From the NCBI GenBank assembly GCA_041397625.1, contig JAWKWH010000002.1:1-64000 (forward strand): 64,000 nt of DNA, read 5' to 3'. Both the position numbers and the translations under genes were made by a program. The stretch comes from JAWKWH01 sp041397625. Lineage in GTDB: Bacteria > Pseudomonadota > Alphaproteobacteria > Rhizobiales > Rhizobiaceae. The notes beneath the pieces are model-generated. The model saw nothing but the letters and a program-made list of their open reading frames with translations, searched no databases and was not told where the DNA came from. Below, piece by piece: positions 33,590 to 42,823 of the stretch (positions are counted from its first letter, which is position 1; every line of letters begins with the position of its first letter).

Positions 33590-35434
33590 ATGATGAGAAA
33601 AACTGGTTCGAAATTCGCGTTGCTGGCCGCGGTCGTCGCGGCGACACTGGTATTGTCGCCGGGAAACGCCGATGCGCAAAACCTGTTCGAGCGCCTGTTC
33701 GGCGGCGGCAACCGGATAAGCCGGCGCGACAGGGAAAGGACGCCGGAGCCGCCTAAGCCGCGGCGCATCAAGAAGATCAGCGCGCCAAGCTACTACAACT
33801 ACAAGACCGACGGTCTGACCGCGATCAAGACGGCCGAGATCGTCGAGGCGGCCAGGAAAGGCGAACTGCTGCCGGCGCTCGGCGCGGCGGGGTTTGCCGA
33901 AGCGATGGCGGCGGTCGCCGGCGACGACATCCTGGCCGAGGACGACATCGCCAAGGCGGTGCGGACCTACTACGCGGACAATCCGGACTTCATCTGGGTC
34001 AGCGGGTTTTCTGCGAACGCACGGGCGACCGAGGCCCTGCGCGTGCTGGGCGAGGCATCGTCCTATGCCATGGATCCTAGGGACTATGCGGTCGACGTGC
34101 CGTTACCGGGCTTTTCGATGGACGAGACGGCGGCAAGACTTGCCGAGTTGGCGCGGTTCGAACTGACGCTCTCGGCGCGCGTGCTGCGCTATGTCGGCGA
34201 CGCGGTCAACGGGCGCGTCGTCGCCGACCGCCTTTCGGGCTATCACGACCTGCCGCGCAAGGCGATCGACCGCGTCGGGGTTCTGAAGAACCTGGCGCAT
34301 ACGCACGAGGTGCGGGCCTATCTTGAATCGCGCCATCCGCAGAACGACCAGTACCAGGCACTGCGCCGCGAGCTGGAATTGCTGCGGGCGAGCGCGGAAA
34401 ACGATATCGTCATCGAACCCAGGACGCTGATCAAGCCAGGGCAGACGAACAGCGAATTTCCCAAGATCCTGCGCCTGATCGAGCGGCGCGCCGACGGCGC
34501 GTTCCGCGCCGAGCACGGATTGCTGCTGACCGCCAATTTCGCCAACCAGACCTATGATGCGGCGCTTGTGCCGGTGATCAAGGCGGCGCAGAAGGCACAC
34601 AAGCTGAAGCCCGACGGCGTTATCGGTCCGCGAACGATCGGGGCGCTGGCCGGCCAGTCCAGGGCCGATCGTATCGAGAAGGTCGAGCTGGCGCTTGAGC
34701 GCCTGCGCTGGCTGCCGTCGGAACTGGGCAACCCTTACGTCTTCATCAACCAGCCGGCCTATCGGGCGCAGTTTGTCAGGGGCGGCAAGTACCAGTTGTC
34801 GATGCGGATCGTCGTCGGGAAAGTGTCGAACCAGACAAGCTTCTTCTATGACGAAATCGAGCAGGTGGATTTCAACCCCTATTGGGGCGTGCCGCAGTCG
34901 ATCATCGTCAACGAGATGCTGCCGCGCCTGGTCAGGGATCCCGGCTATCTCGACCGCGCGGGCTATGAGGTGACCAACGGGCGCGGCAAGCGGGTCTCGT
35001 CGTCGTCGATCAACTGGGGCCAGTATGGCGGCAAGGTGCCTTTCGACGTGCGCCAGAAGCCCGGCGCCAGCAACGCGCTCGGGGAACTGAAGATCCTGTT
35101 CCCCAACAAACACGACATCTACATGCACGACACGCCGTCCAAGCAGCTGTTTAAGCGCGATACGCGCGCTTTCAGCCATGGCTGCGTCAGGCTGCAGGAC
35201 CCGCGCGGCATGGCTGCCGCCGTGCTTGGCTGGTCGCAGGACCAGATCGCGGCGAAGTTGAAGAAGGGCCACGCCGAACAGGCGGTCGCCAACCGCATTC
35301 CGGTCTATGTAGCCTATTTCACCGCCTGGCCGGACGACGCCGGAGATGTGGGTTATTCGGCCGATGTCTACGGTCGCGACAAGCGGCTGCAGCTTGCCAT
35401 GGACAAGACATCGCAGGCCCGCCAGGGCGACTGA
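33590..35434 (+). CDS. large exported L,D-transpeptidase (YcbB/LdtD-like)
   Basis: 614 residues. Signal peptide about 1-30 (ALLAAVVAATLVLSPGNADAQ). An N-terminal scaffold (about 90-280) is followed by a peptidoglycan-binding segment (VIKAAQKAHKLKPDGVIGPRT, about 355-375). The YkuD catalytic domain (about 415-570) carries the HDTPSKQLFKRDTRAFSHGCVRL motif (His and Cys as HDTPSK..SHGCVRL). This is the YcbB layout, with the capping insertion between. It catalyses 3-3 crosslinks in the periplasm. Start MMRKTGSK after GCGGGAAG; upstream open frame ignored. Confidence 0.92.
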   Translation: MMRKTGSKFALLAAVVAATLVLSPGNADAQNLFERLFGGGNRISRRDRERTPEPPKPRRIKKISAPSYYNYKTDGLTAIKTAEIVEAARKGELLPALGAAGFAEAMAAVAGDDILAEDDIAKAVRTYYADNPDFIWVSGFSANARATEALRVLGEASSYAMDPRDYAVDVPLPGFSMDETAARLAELARFELTLSARVLRYVGDAVNGRVVADRLSGYHDLPRKAIDRVGVLKNLAHTHEVRAYLESRHPQNDQYQALRRELELLRASAENDIVIEPRTLIKPGQTNSEFPKILRLIERRADGAFRAEHGLLLTANFANQTYDAALVPVIKAAQKAHKLKPDGVIGPRTIGALAGQSRADRIEKVELALERLRWLPSELGNPYVFINQPAYRAQFVRGGKYQLSMRIVVGKVSNQTSFFYDEIEQVDFNPYWGVPQSIIVNEMLPRLVRDPGYLDRAGYEVTNGRGKRVSSSSINWGQYGGKVPFDVRQKPGASNALGELKILFPNKHDIYMHDTPSKQLFKRDTRAFSHGCVRLQDPRGMAAAVLGWSQDQIAAKLKKGHAEQAVANRIPVYVAYFTAWPDDAGDVGYSADVYGRDKRLQLAMDKTSQARQGD

Positions 35435-35782
35435 AGGCGGCGGCGTCTGAGGGTTGGGCGCGGCGCGCGGCCGGCCGGCGACGTGAATCCCGGCGGCGTT
35501 TCAACCAGCGATATATTACGCGATCACGCCATGGCGGCGCTATCGCCGATCTTCTATGGCTTGGCCGGGTAAGTACTTTTCGACTTTGCCGGTCGTGACG
35601 ACGAGCCGCGATCGGCAACCCACGTGTGCTTCCCGAACTAGCCCGCCGCAGCCCAGCCCCGGAGGCGGCGGGCGCTTCTTGCCGCTGGCTGGCGATTACC
35701 GGCATGTGTTGAAACCGACCGATGCCGGCTGCCCGGTTTCCGGCGGGCCGATGCGCGCTTGACGGGCTGCCGCCCGCCACAC
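35435..35782. other. intergenic region upstream of tRNA-Val
   Basis: Nothing gene-like is seen apart from the tRNA promoter at its right end. Frames that are open lack ribosome binding sites and recognisable content. Confidence 0.5.
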
Positions 35783-35788
35783 TATACC
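35759..35788 (+). promoter_or_regulatory. promoter of tRNA-Val
   Basis: TTGACG (35759-35764) and TATACC (35783-35788) are 18 bases apart. Both are close to sigma-70 consensus. Transcription would start about 25 bases before the tRNA. Confidence 0.65.
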
Positions 35789-35820
35789 GCGCTCGCATCA
35801 CCGGTGTTCCACATCGGTTC

Positions 35821-35895
35821 GGGCGCGTAGCTCAGCGGGAGAGCACTGCCTTCACACGGCAGGGGTCACAGGTTCAATCCCTGTCGCGCCCACCA
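35821..35895 (+). tRNA. tRNA-Val(CAC)
   Basis: The acceptor arms GGGCGCG and CGCGCCC pair perfectly; the D-arm has TAGCTCAGCGGGAGAGCA, the anticodon stem CTGCC/GGCAG closes the loop TTCACAC with anticodon CAC, and the T-arm reads CAGGTTCAATCCCTG. Discriminator A and CCA are encoded, giving 75 bases. It reads GUG codons. The RND permease gene starts its 3' end 40 bp downstream on the opposite strand. No integrase or direct repeat of its 3' end is seen beside it. Confidence 0.97.
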
Positions 35896-35935
35896 TCGAT
35901 CCATTGTCCATTGGCCTGTTGTCGATCGGCGTCGC

Positions 35936-38900
35936 CTATTCGGCGGGCGTGTTGGCCAGTTCGGCGGCCAGCCGCCGCTCGACGGCGCTGCGCGGCTGCG
36001 AGAAGCCGGCGAGAAGGTTGTAGAGCACCGGGGTCAGGAACAGCGTCAGCAGTGTCGAAAGGCCGAGCCCGCCGATGATGACCGTGCCGATGGCGATGCG
36101 GCTCTCGGCGCCGGCGCCGGCCGCCAACACCAGCGGCACCGCGCCGAGCATAGTCGAAATCGCCGTCATCAGGATCGGGCGCAGGCGCACCAGCGACGCC
36201 TCGTAGACCGCCCTGCGCACTTCCATGCCGCGGTCGCGCAGCTGGTTGGCGAATTCGACAATCAGGATGCCGTTCTTGGCCATCAGGCCGACAAGCAGCA
36301 CGATGCCGATCTGGCTGTAGAGATTGATCGAAGCTCCCTGCAGCCACAGCGCGTAGACTGCTCCTGCGAAGGCGAGCGGCACGGAAAACATGATGACGAA
36401 GGGGTGGATGAAACTCTCGAACTGCGCCGCAAGCACCAGAAGCACGATCAGCACGGCAAGACCGAAGACGATGGCGACGCCGCCGGAGGTCTCGAGAAAC
36501 TCCTTCGACTGGCCGGCAAAGGACATGCGAATCTGCGGTGGCAGCAATTCGCGGCCGAGCTCCTGCATGTCGGTGACCGCCCTGCCGAGATCGTAGCCTT
36601 CGACGAGCGAGGCGGTTACCGTGATCGAGGGCAGCCGGTCGTAGCGGTTGAGCTCGGGCGCGGCGGCTTCCTCGCGGATGGTCAGGAGCGCGGTCAGCGG
36701 CACCAGCGTCTTGCCGTCGCCGGCGCGCACGAAGATGTTCTCCAGGTCGGCGGGCGTCTGCCGGTCGCCGGACATGGCCTGGACGATGACCGGATAGGTG
36801 CGGCCGCGGTCGACATATTGCGTCACTTCCCGCGAGGCGAGCAGCGTCTGCAGCGTCGCGCCGATCGTGTCGATGGAGATGCCAAGGTCGTCGGCCTTGG
36901 CTCGGTCTATCGCCAGCGACAATTGCGGCTGACTTTCCTCATAGTCGATCTCGACATTGCGCAGGCCCGGATTTTCCGCCGCGCGCTCGGCCATGCGTTC
37001 GGCCCACGGCTTGATGGTCTCCAGGTCCGGCCCGCCGATGACGACGCGCAACGGCGTGCGGCTGCCCCTCAGGCCCAGACCCGCCGGCGCGATCGGAAAG
37101 CCGCGGGCGCCGACCAGCTCGGCCATTTTCGGCGCCAGCCCGGCGATCACGTCGCTATGCGAGTGCTCGCGGGCATCCCAAGGCGCCAGGCGAAGCACGA
37201 CGAAAGCGAGATAGGGACGTCCGCGACTGCCGGTGACCGAGAAGACGATATCGACGTCGCCGGCCTCGACCAGCGGATCGGCGAAGGCCTCGACCTGCTC
37301 GGCCATGGCGTTGGTGTAGCCGATGGTGCTGCCCTGGGGGGCGGTCACCGGGATGAAGATGATGCCGCGATCCTCCGACGGCGTCAGTTCGCTCGGCAGC
37401 TTCTGGTAGATCCAGACCGAGCCGCCGGCAACCGCGAGGCTGATGGCGATGACGATCAGCGGCGCGTCGAGGCCGCGGCGCAGCAGGCCGCCGTAGAAGC
37501 GCTGCAAAAGGCCGTCGCCGGCAACCTCCTCGCCGGAAGCGGCAGCGGGCGAGGCATTGCTGGTTCCCTTCAACAGCCTGACGGCGAGCGCCGGGCACAG
37601 CGACAGCGCCACGAAGGTGGAGATGACGACGGCGATGGCCATCACCATGCCGAATTCGACGAACAGCCGGCCGGCCGCACCCTCCAGAAACGAGATCGGC
37701 ACGAAGACGGCGATCAGCGTTACCGAGGTCGCCAGTACGGCGAAGGTGACCTGGCGGGTGCCGAGCATGCTGGCGACGAGCGGCGTTTCGCCCCGGTCGA
37801 TGCGGCGCTGGATGTTTTCCAGCACCACGATGGCGTCGTCGACGACAAGGCCGATCGCCAGGAGCAGGGCAAGCAGCGTCAGCACGTTGATGGAGTAGCC
37901 GAACCCGTTGATCAGGATGAAACAGCCGATCAGCGACACGGGAATGGTCACGGCCGGCACGATGGTAGCCCTGAGCGAGCGCAGGAAGGCGGCCATCACC
38001 AGCAGCACCAGAACCAGCGACAGGGCAAGCGCGGTCAGGACCTCCTGGATGGAGGTCGAGATGAAGGTCGCGTCATCCGAGCCGACAATGATCTGCATGC
38101 CCGGCGGCAGGGTCGGCTTGATCTGCTCGATCTGGTCGCGCACCGCCTTCGAAATGGCGATCGTGTTGGCCAGGCTCTGGCGCAGCACGCCGAGACCCAC
38201 CGCCTCGGCGCCGTTCGAGCGCACCAGGATCTGATCGTCCTCGGCGCCCTGTTCGATGCGGGCGATCTCGTCGAGGCGCACGGGATAACCCGCCACCCGA
38301 TCGACGACGATGTTGCGGAAGGCGTCGACCGTGTCGAGCCGCGTATCGAGCCGCACCGTGAACTGGCGGTCGATCGAGGTCAGGTCGCCGGCGGGCCGCT
38401 CGACATTGTTGCGCCGGATTGCCGCCTCGACATCGGCCACGGTGAGGTTTCGGGCCGCCATGGCGCGCCGGTCGAGCCAGATGCGGATGGCGAAGCGGCG
38501 CTCGCCATAGATATCGACGCTGGCGACACCGTCGAGCGTCGCCAGCCGGTCGATGATGAAGCGTTCGGCATAGTCGGTTATCTCGGCCGGCGACATGCGG
38601 TCGCTGATGATGGCCAGGCGCATGACCGGATCGGCATCGGCGTCGTTCTTGACGATGCTCGGTTCGTCGACTCCGTCGGGCAGGTCGCCGCGCACGCGAC
38701 CCACCGCGGAGCGGACATCATTGGCGGCCTCGTCGAGGTTGCGGCCGGTGTCGAACTCGATCTGCGTGCGCGAACGACCGCGCCGGCTCACCGACGAGAT
38801 CGTCCTCACGCCGCTGATGCCGGCGACCGCGCCCTCGACGATGCTGGTGATGTCGGTATCGACGACCTGCGGCGAGGCGCCGGTATAGGTCGTCGTCACG

Positions 38901-39037
38901 GAAACGACGGGAGAATCGACTTGCGGCAGTTCACGGATCGGCAGTTTCAACAGCGAGGCGATGCCGAAGACGATGATGATCAGGCTCGCCACCGCCGCCA
39001 GCACCGGGCGACGGATGCTGATGTCGGAGAGGATCAA
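35936..39037 (-). CDS. RND efflux permease (AcrB/MexB-like, HAE1 family)
   Basis: 1033 residues, normal length, with 12 helices and two large periplasmic loops. SIRRPVLAAVASLIIIVFG at the N-terminus, GLVVDDAIVVLENI with the proton-relay Asp pair in helix 4, and FMVNGF-like/VGLMAKNGILIVEFANQLRD in helix 10 are diagnostic. It works as a trimer with the adaptor encoded immediately upstream (4-base overlap). The substrate range cannot be read from sequence. No outer-membrane TolC-type gene lies in the window, so it must use one encoded elsewhere. Confidence 0.95.
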   Translation of the reverse strand: MILSDISIRRPVLAAVASLIIIVFGIASLLKLPIRELPQVDSPVVSVTTTYTGASPQVVDTDITSIVEGAVAGISGVRTISSVSRRGRSRTQIEFDTGRNLDEAANDVRSAVGRVRGDLPDGVDEPSIVKNDADADPVMRLAIISDRMSPAEITDYAERFIIDRLATLDGVASVDIYGERRFAIRIWLDRRAMAARNLTVADVEAAIRRNNVERPAGDLTSIDRQFTVRLDTRLDTVDAFRNIVVDRVAGYPVRLDEIARIEQGAEDDQILVRSNGAEAVGLGVLRQSLANTIAISKAVRDQIEQIKPTLPPGMQIIVGSDDATFISTSIQEVLTALALSLVLVLLVMAAFLRSLRATIVPAVTIPVSLIGCFILINGFGYSINVLTLLALLLAIGLVVDDAIVVLENIQRRIDRGETPLVASMLGTRQVTFAVLATSVTLIAVFVPISFLEGAAGRLFVEFGMVMAIAVVISTFVALSLCPALAVRLLKGTSNASPAAASGEEVAGDGLLQRFYGGLLRRGLDAPLIVIAISLAVAGGSVWIYQKLPSELTPSEDRGIIFIPVTAPQGSTIGYTNAMAEQVEAFADPLVEAGDVDIVFSVTGSRGRPYLAFVVLRLAPWDAREHSHSDVIAGLAPKMAELVGARGFPIAPAGLGLRGSRTPLRVVIGGPDLETIKPWAERMAERAAENPGLRNVEIDYEESQPQLSLAIDRAKADDLGISIDTIGATLQTLLASREVTQYVDRGRTYPVIVQAMSGDRQTPADLENIFVRAGDGKTLVPLTALLTIREEAAAPELNRYDRLPSITVTASLVEGYDLGRAVTDMQELGRELLPPQIRMSFAGQSKEFLETSGGVAIVFGLAVLIVLLVLAAQFESFIHPFVIMFSVPLAFAGAVYALWLQGASINLYSQIGIVLLVGLMAKNGILIVEFANQLRDRGMEVRRAVYEASLVRLRPILMTAISTMLGAVPLVLAAGAGAESRIAIGTVIIGGLGLSTLLTLFLTPVLYNLLAGFSQPRSAVERRLAAELANTPAE

Positions 39038-40155
39038 GAACTGCCTCCCGACGTATCGGCCGCATCCTCTTCGGCTCGTTCGGGTTTGCCGGCGTTCTCG
39101 ACGACAGCGACGCCGGCGCCGTCGCGCAGGCTCTGCGTGCCGCGCTGAACCACCATCTCGCCCGGCTTGAGCCCGGCTGCGACCTCGACGAGGCCGCGGT
39201 TGCGCTGGCCCAGCGTCACCATGCGGCGTTCGGCCTTGCCGTCGCTGACCACGAACAGATGGGTCCGGTTGCCCTCGAAGATGACGGCGGCCTCAGGTAC
39301 CATCATCGCCTGGCGCGATTCGAGGATCACGCTTACCGTCATGAACATACCGGCCGGCAGCAGCAGGTCGGGGTTGGGCATGACCGCGCGAACGCGAAAC
39401 GCGCGCGCGGTCTCGTCGATGCGGCTGTCGACATTGGCGATGCGCGCCTTGAAGGTGCGGCCGGGGAAGGCGGCGCTCGCCGCCATGATCTCGAGATCGC
39501 GGCGCACATTGCCGTAAAGCAGTTCGGGCAACTGGAACTCGAGCCGAACCTCGCTCAAATCGTCGAGTGTAGTGACCACGGTATCGTTGTCGATGCGGGC
39601 GCCGATGTCGACGCGGCGCAGGCCGGTGACACCGGCAAACGGCGCGCGCACGGTGCGGTCGGCAAGCCGGCGCTCGGCGCGGGCGTGATCGGCCATCGCC
39701 ACCGCATATTTGGCCGCCAGCTGATCGACTTGGGCCTGGGAGACGGTGTTGTTCTGGCGCAGCGAGCGCGCGCGCTCCAGCGACGCCACGATCTCGTCGA
39801 GATTGGCCTTGCTCTCTTCGAGGTTTGCCCGTTCGATGTCGTCGTCGAGCGTCAGCAGCACGTCGCCCTTGGCCACGCGCTGTCCGCTCTCGAACTGCAG
39901 CGAGGCGACACGCCCGGATGCGGTCGAAACGATATCGACCGACTGGCTCGCCCTGGTGGTGCCTACGGCCTCGACACGTTGCTCGATGTGCTCCAGGGTC
40001 ACCGGCGAGACGATGACGCGCACCGGACCGCGGCCGCCCCGCTGTCCGGACGCGGCCGCCTCGGTCTTGGGAAGGTAGGTCTGATAGGCGTGATAGGCCG
40101 CACCGGCCGCGCCGGCGACGATGGCGATCAGCGCCAATTGCTTCCAGACCTTCAT
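39034..40155 (-). CDS. RND efflux periplasmic adaptor (MexH/AcrA-like)
   Basis: 373 residues. An N-terminal membrane anchor (LALIAIVAGAAGAAYHAY) is followed by lipoyl halves (GRVASLQFESGQRVAKGDVLL and VRAPFAGVTGLRRVDIG), an alpha-hairpin with VSQAQVDQLAAKYAVAMAD, and beta-barrel and membrane-proximal domains. Start MKVWKQLA; the frame is open further upstream without homology. It is the first gene of the efflux operon and overlaps the permease gene by 4 bases. The adaptor has no visible lipobox cysteine. Confidence 0.93.
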   Translation of the reverse strand: MKVWKQLALIAIVAGAAGAAYHAYQTYLPKTEAAASGQRGGRGPVRVIVSPVTLEHIEQRVEAVGTTRASQSVDIVSTASGRVASLQFESGQRVAKGDVLLTLDDDIERANLEESKANLDEIVASLERARSLRQNNTVSQAQVDQLAAKYAVAMADHARAERRLADRTVRAPFAGVTGLRRVDIGARIDNDTVVTTLDDLSEVRLEFQLPELLYGNVRRDLEIMAASAAFPGRTFKARIANVDSRIDETARAFRVRAVMPNPDLLLPAGMFMTVSVILESRQAMMVPEAAVIFEGNRTHLFVVSDGKAERRMVTLGQRNRGLVEVAAGLKPGEMVVQRGTQSLRDGAGVAVVENAGKPERAEEDAADTSGGSS

Positions 40156-40451
40156 TGCCGGTTCCCGAATCAAGCCCCGATGCGCAGGTGAAGTGGCGCG
40201 AATCCGGCAATTGGCGATGGCCGCGACCGGAGTTCGAGCGAACAAGCGTGAAAAGTATCACACTGCGAATTCGCCACAATACGGAAATTCGCGGCGAAAT
40301 TTGGTTGGAACGGCGACAGTGTGTCTACCGGACCGTCGCAACACCTCGGAAATTTTGCTACCGTATGCCCGGCACCGTGCCGGCTACGGGCTCAATGGTG
40401 GACGCAAAGGCGGCCCGGCCGGGCACAAACAGGCTGCGAGGACATCGGTTC

Positions 40452-40850
40452 ATGGCAGTGTTTTCGAAACGAATCGTCCCGGTGACGCCGGTTCTGGCGG
40501 GACTGTTGGCGGTGACGCTCTGCGGTCCCGCGCTGGCGGACGCGATCGACGGAAACTGGTGTAACGCGGAAGGCGAGAACCTGCATATTGACGGTCCGGC
40601 CATTGTTACTCCGGGCGGCATGTCGATGAGCGGAAACTATTCGCGGCACGCCTTTTCCTACATCTCGCCGCCGGACGAGGACTTCGCCGGCGAGCGGCTC
40701 GACATGATCCTGCACTCCGAGGAACTGATGAGCATGCGCCTGCCGAGCGGCGAGACCGAGATGTGGCGGCGCTGCGAGGTCGTCAGCCGGTTGACGGGCG
40801 GTCTGTTCCGCCGGGGTCAGGACCCATTTCAGCGACGGCACCCTGTGTGA
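40452..40850 (+). CDS. exported conserved protein of unknown function
   Basis: 132 residues with a signal peptide (about 1-28, LAVTLCGPALADA). The mature part begins IDGNWCNAEGENLHIDGP and continues VTPGGMSMSGNYSRHAFSY, a small beta-rich domain with two cysteines (NWC near the start, RRC near residue 112). I recognise it only as the kind of short secreted protein common in Hyphomicrobiales; no function can be given. The frame is open 99 codons upstream, but the signal peptide fixes the start. The last 20 residues are basic and low in conservation-like character. Confidence 0.75.
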   Translation: MAVFSKRIVPVTPVLAGLLAVTLCGPALADAIDGNWCNAEGENLHIDGPAIVTPGGMSMSGNYSRHAFSYISPPDEDFAGERLDMILHSEELMSMRLPSGETEMWRRCEVVSRLTGGLFRRGQDPFQRRHPV

Positions 40851-41068
40851 TCGCTGTAGCGGCCATTTTTCCTGCGTGCCGACGTGCAACATGCCGACCG
40901 GTTCCTCATACCGATAGCGGCGTGTCGATTGCGGGCCACGAACGGAGTGCCCGGAAAGCACGGCAATGACGGGAGGATCGCTTTGGCGAGGAGGATTGTG
41001 CCCACCTGGTTTCCTTGCAATGCTTCCCGGCGGCAAGGGTTCGGCGCGCAAGTTTTGGAAAGCTCAGG

Positions 41069-41815
41069 ATGCGACTATCGTTCCTCATAGCGGGCGTGCA
41101 AAAGGGAGGAACGACGGCCCTGTACCAGTTTCTTCGCGAACATCGCCAGTTGTTCCTGCCAAAGCGCAAGGAACTGCATTTCTTTGATGACGAGACGATA
41201 GATTGGTCCCGTCCTGACTACGAACGCCTCTATCATTCCCATTTCGCCGAAGCCGGACCGGTACAGAAATGCGGAGAGGCAACGCCGATTTATTCCTACT
41301 GGCCGCCATCCATGGAACGCATTCGAGCGTACAATCCGGACATCAAGATCGTCATTTCGCTGAGAGACCCGCGAGACCGGGCCTATTCACACTGGCGAAT
41401 GGAAAAGGCGCGAAATGTCGAGACGCTGTCTTTTTCGGAGGCCATAAGGCAAGGCCGGCGCCGTGTCGGTGCGGGTTCTGAAATTCGCGGCTATCATCGA
41501 GACTTCAGTTACGTTGAACGGGGCCTCTATGTCGAACAGCTGAACCGGATTTTTCTCCTTTTTCCCGGCAAGAACGTCCTGCTGCTGGACCAACGAGACC
41601 TGAAGTCCAAGCACCGCGAGGTGTTGGACGGGATATGTGATTTCATCGGCGTCGAACGGTTCACGACATATCCGCCGGCTGAGACGGTTTTTTCACACCG
41701 CAATGAACCGATACCCGCGATCAGCGCAGAAGATCGCGCATATCTGACCGGGATCTTTGCCGAAGAACTGCACGCATTGAACGAGACTTATCGTATTGCC
41801 TTCCCGCTGCTCTAG
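41069..41815 (+). CDS. PAPS-dependent sulfotransferase
   Basis: 248 residues. The 5'-phosphosulfate loop is FLIAGVQKGGTTALYQFL, followed by PKRKELHFFDDE, GEATPIYSYWP and the 3'-phosphate motif ISLRDPRDRAYSHW. FSYVERGLYVEQL and LLLDQRDLKS complete the heparan-sulfate-like sulfotransferase fold (Sulfotransfer_1). It should transfer sulfate from PAPS to a glycan or lipid. No signal or membrane segment. The ATG fits an AAGCTCAGG ribosome binding site. Its stop codon TAG is the first triplet of the repeat element next to it. Convergent with a second sulfotransferase gene. Confidence 0.85.
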   Translation: MRLSFLIAGVQKGGTTALYQFLREHRQLFLPKRKELHFFDDETIDWSRPDYERLYHSHFAEAGPVQKCGEATPIYSYWPPSMERIRAYNPDIKIVISLRDPRDRAYSHWRMEKARNVETLSFSEAIRQGRRRVGAGSEIRGYHRDFSYVERGLYVEQLNRIFLLFPGKNVLLLDQRDLKSKHREVLDGICDFIGVERFTTYPPAETVFSHRNEPIPAISAEDRAYLTGIFAEELHALNETYRIAFPLL

Positions 41816-42007
41816 GCTTTATCGACATCCAGGGTTTGGAGCGCGGTATGAGGCAAAATCGCCCATATCCCGAAGGGACGCGCGGATTTCGGCCCCGACA
41901 TCGTTGAAAATCCCTTGTGTTGGTCGGCACCACGGCGGTCTTTTCGCCTTGTCAGGACCGAAATCCGTCTCGCGCCGCGCCCGAAACCTGAATGTTGAAA
42001 CAGCCTA
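41813..42007. mobile_element. MITE-like element with imperfect terminal inverted repeats
   Basis: The left end (TAGGCTTTATCGACATCCAGG..TTTGGAGCGCGG, about 33 positions) and the reverse complement of the right end (TAGGCTGTTTCAACATTCAGG..) agree at 27 of 33 aligned positions with one gap. TA borders each end, as in elements that duplicate TA. An inner inverted repeat pairs GGATTTCGGCCCCGAC (41884-41899) with its counterpart at 41951-41967. No transposase is encoded. The TAG at each end is the stop codon of a flanking sulfotransferase gene. A single related end lies at 9666-9681. Confidence 0.65.
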
Positions 42008-42823
42008 ACGTGGCATTCCTTCCGGGTAGTGATATCGGATGATTTCGTCGATCGGCTTTAGCGCATGGCGAAGACGATCGATGTCGACCGAAGGATAACG
42101 TTTCTCAATGTCGATCGTTTGCAGTTCAAGCCTGGTACCCGTGTTGCCCGGGCAGATATTGGCGAGTGCGGAACGGGTATCCTCAATGAGATCTTCAAAG
42201 CGCAGTATTCGTTCGCGCGGCATTGACGCATACGCCTCCAAAAACCAGCGCATCAAATACACCTGGCGCGAAAGCGCATCCGGAATCGCATCGAGTCGGG
42301 CCGAAAGCTCCGGCGAAAAGCGTTCGGCCATTGGTACACGGCCCCGGTTTACAGGCATGTCGACGGTCTGCCACGAAGCAAGCACGGCAAGCGGCGAGCG
42401 GATGCACGCAAACAACGGAAAGCGAGACGAGAGCGTGTCGGTCAACGCCGTAAAGGCGGCGGGGTGTTTGATGTAGAGCTGGAAATCCGAATCGATTTCC
42501 TTGTCTATTGCGACGGTGCTGTTTTGCGCTTCCGACTTGCGCAGGCCTTCGCCGCGATCGGTCTCCTTGACGAAATTGCTGGAGAGAAGACCGCCGATGG
42601 ATTTTGTCCGGACCAGGCGGTCGCGAAGCGCGCTTTGGCGCATATCTCCGGCGAAACTACCGACCGCCTTGGAGAACTCCTCGGGGTCGTCCGGCATGCT
42701 CGCCAGCGGCAGCGGTTCGGCAAGGGCAACGCAGTTGGGCTGGTCGTTGAGAATTGCGACGGTGAGCGTTGTGCCGGAGCGCGGCAGGCCGGTGATCAAG
42801 GTGGTCAATTTGCCTGATGTCAT
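42005..42823 (-). CDS. sulfotransferase family protein
   Basis: 272 residues. LITGLPRSGTTLTVAILN is the phosphosulfate loop, ACIRSPLAVLASWQTVDMP corresponds to the 3'-phosphate site, and EAYASMPRERILRFEDLIED is the conserved tail motif of Sulfotransfer_3-type proteins. It differs in subfamily from the convergent sulfotransferase, so they are not recent duplicates. Overlaps the upstream glycosyltransferase gene by 4 bases, suggesting both act on the same glycan. The stop TAG lies in the end of the MITE-like element. Confidence 0.82.
   Translation of the reverse strand: MTSGKLTTLITGLPRSGTTLTVAILNDQPNCVALAEPLPLASMPDDPEEFSKAVGSFAGDMRQSALRDRLVRTKSIGGLLSSNFVKETDRGEGLRKSEAQNSTVAIDKEIDSDFQLYIKHPAAFTALTDTLSSRFPLFACIRSPLAVLASWQTVDMPVNRGRVPMAERFSPELSARLDAIPDALSRQVYLMRWFLEAYASMPRERILRFEDLIEDTRSALANICPGNTGTRLELQTIDIEKRYPSVDIDRLRHALKPIDEIIRYHYPEGMPR

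Noticed and set aside
35821..35895. tRNA-Val as an integration site
   Set aside because: No integrase gene and no repeat of the 3' end of the tRNA was found nearby.
36404..39148. A 914-codon open frame antisense to the RND permease gene
   Set aside because: It is a shadow of the GC-rich codon pattern in the permease gene; composition is Arg/Ala/Gly/Asp-rich without domains, and the opposite strand encodes a clear full-length RND protein.
41823..41990. Open frames inside the MITE-like element (both strands)
   Set aside because: They lack ribosome binding sites and homology; the inverted repeats explain the sequence better.
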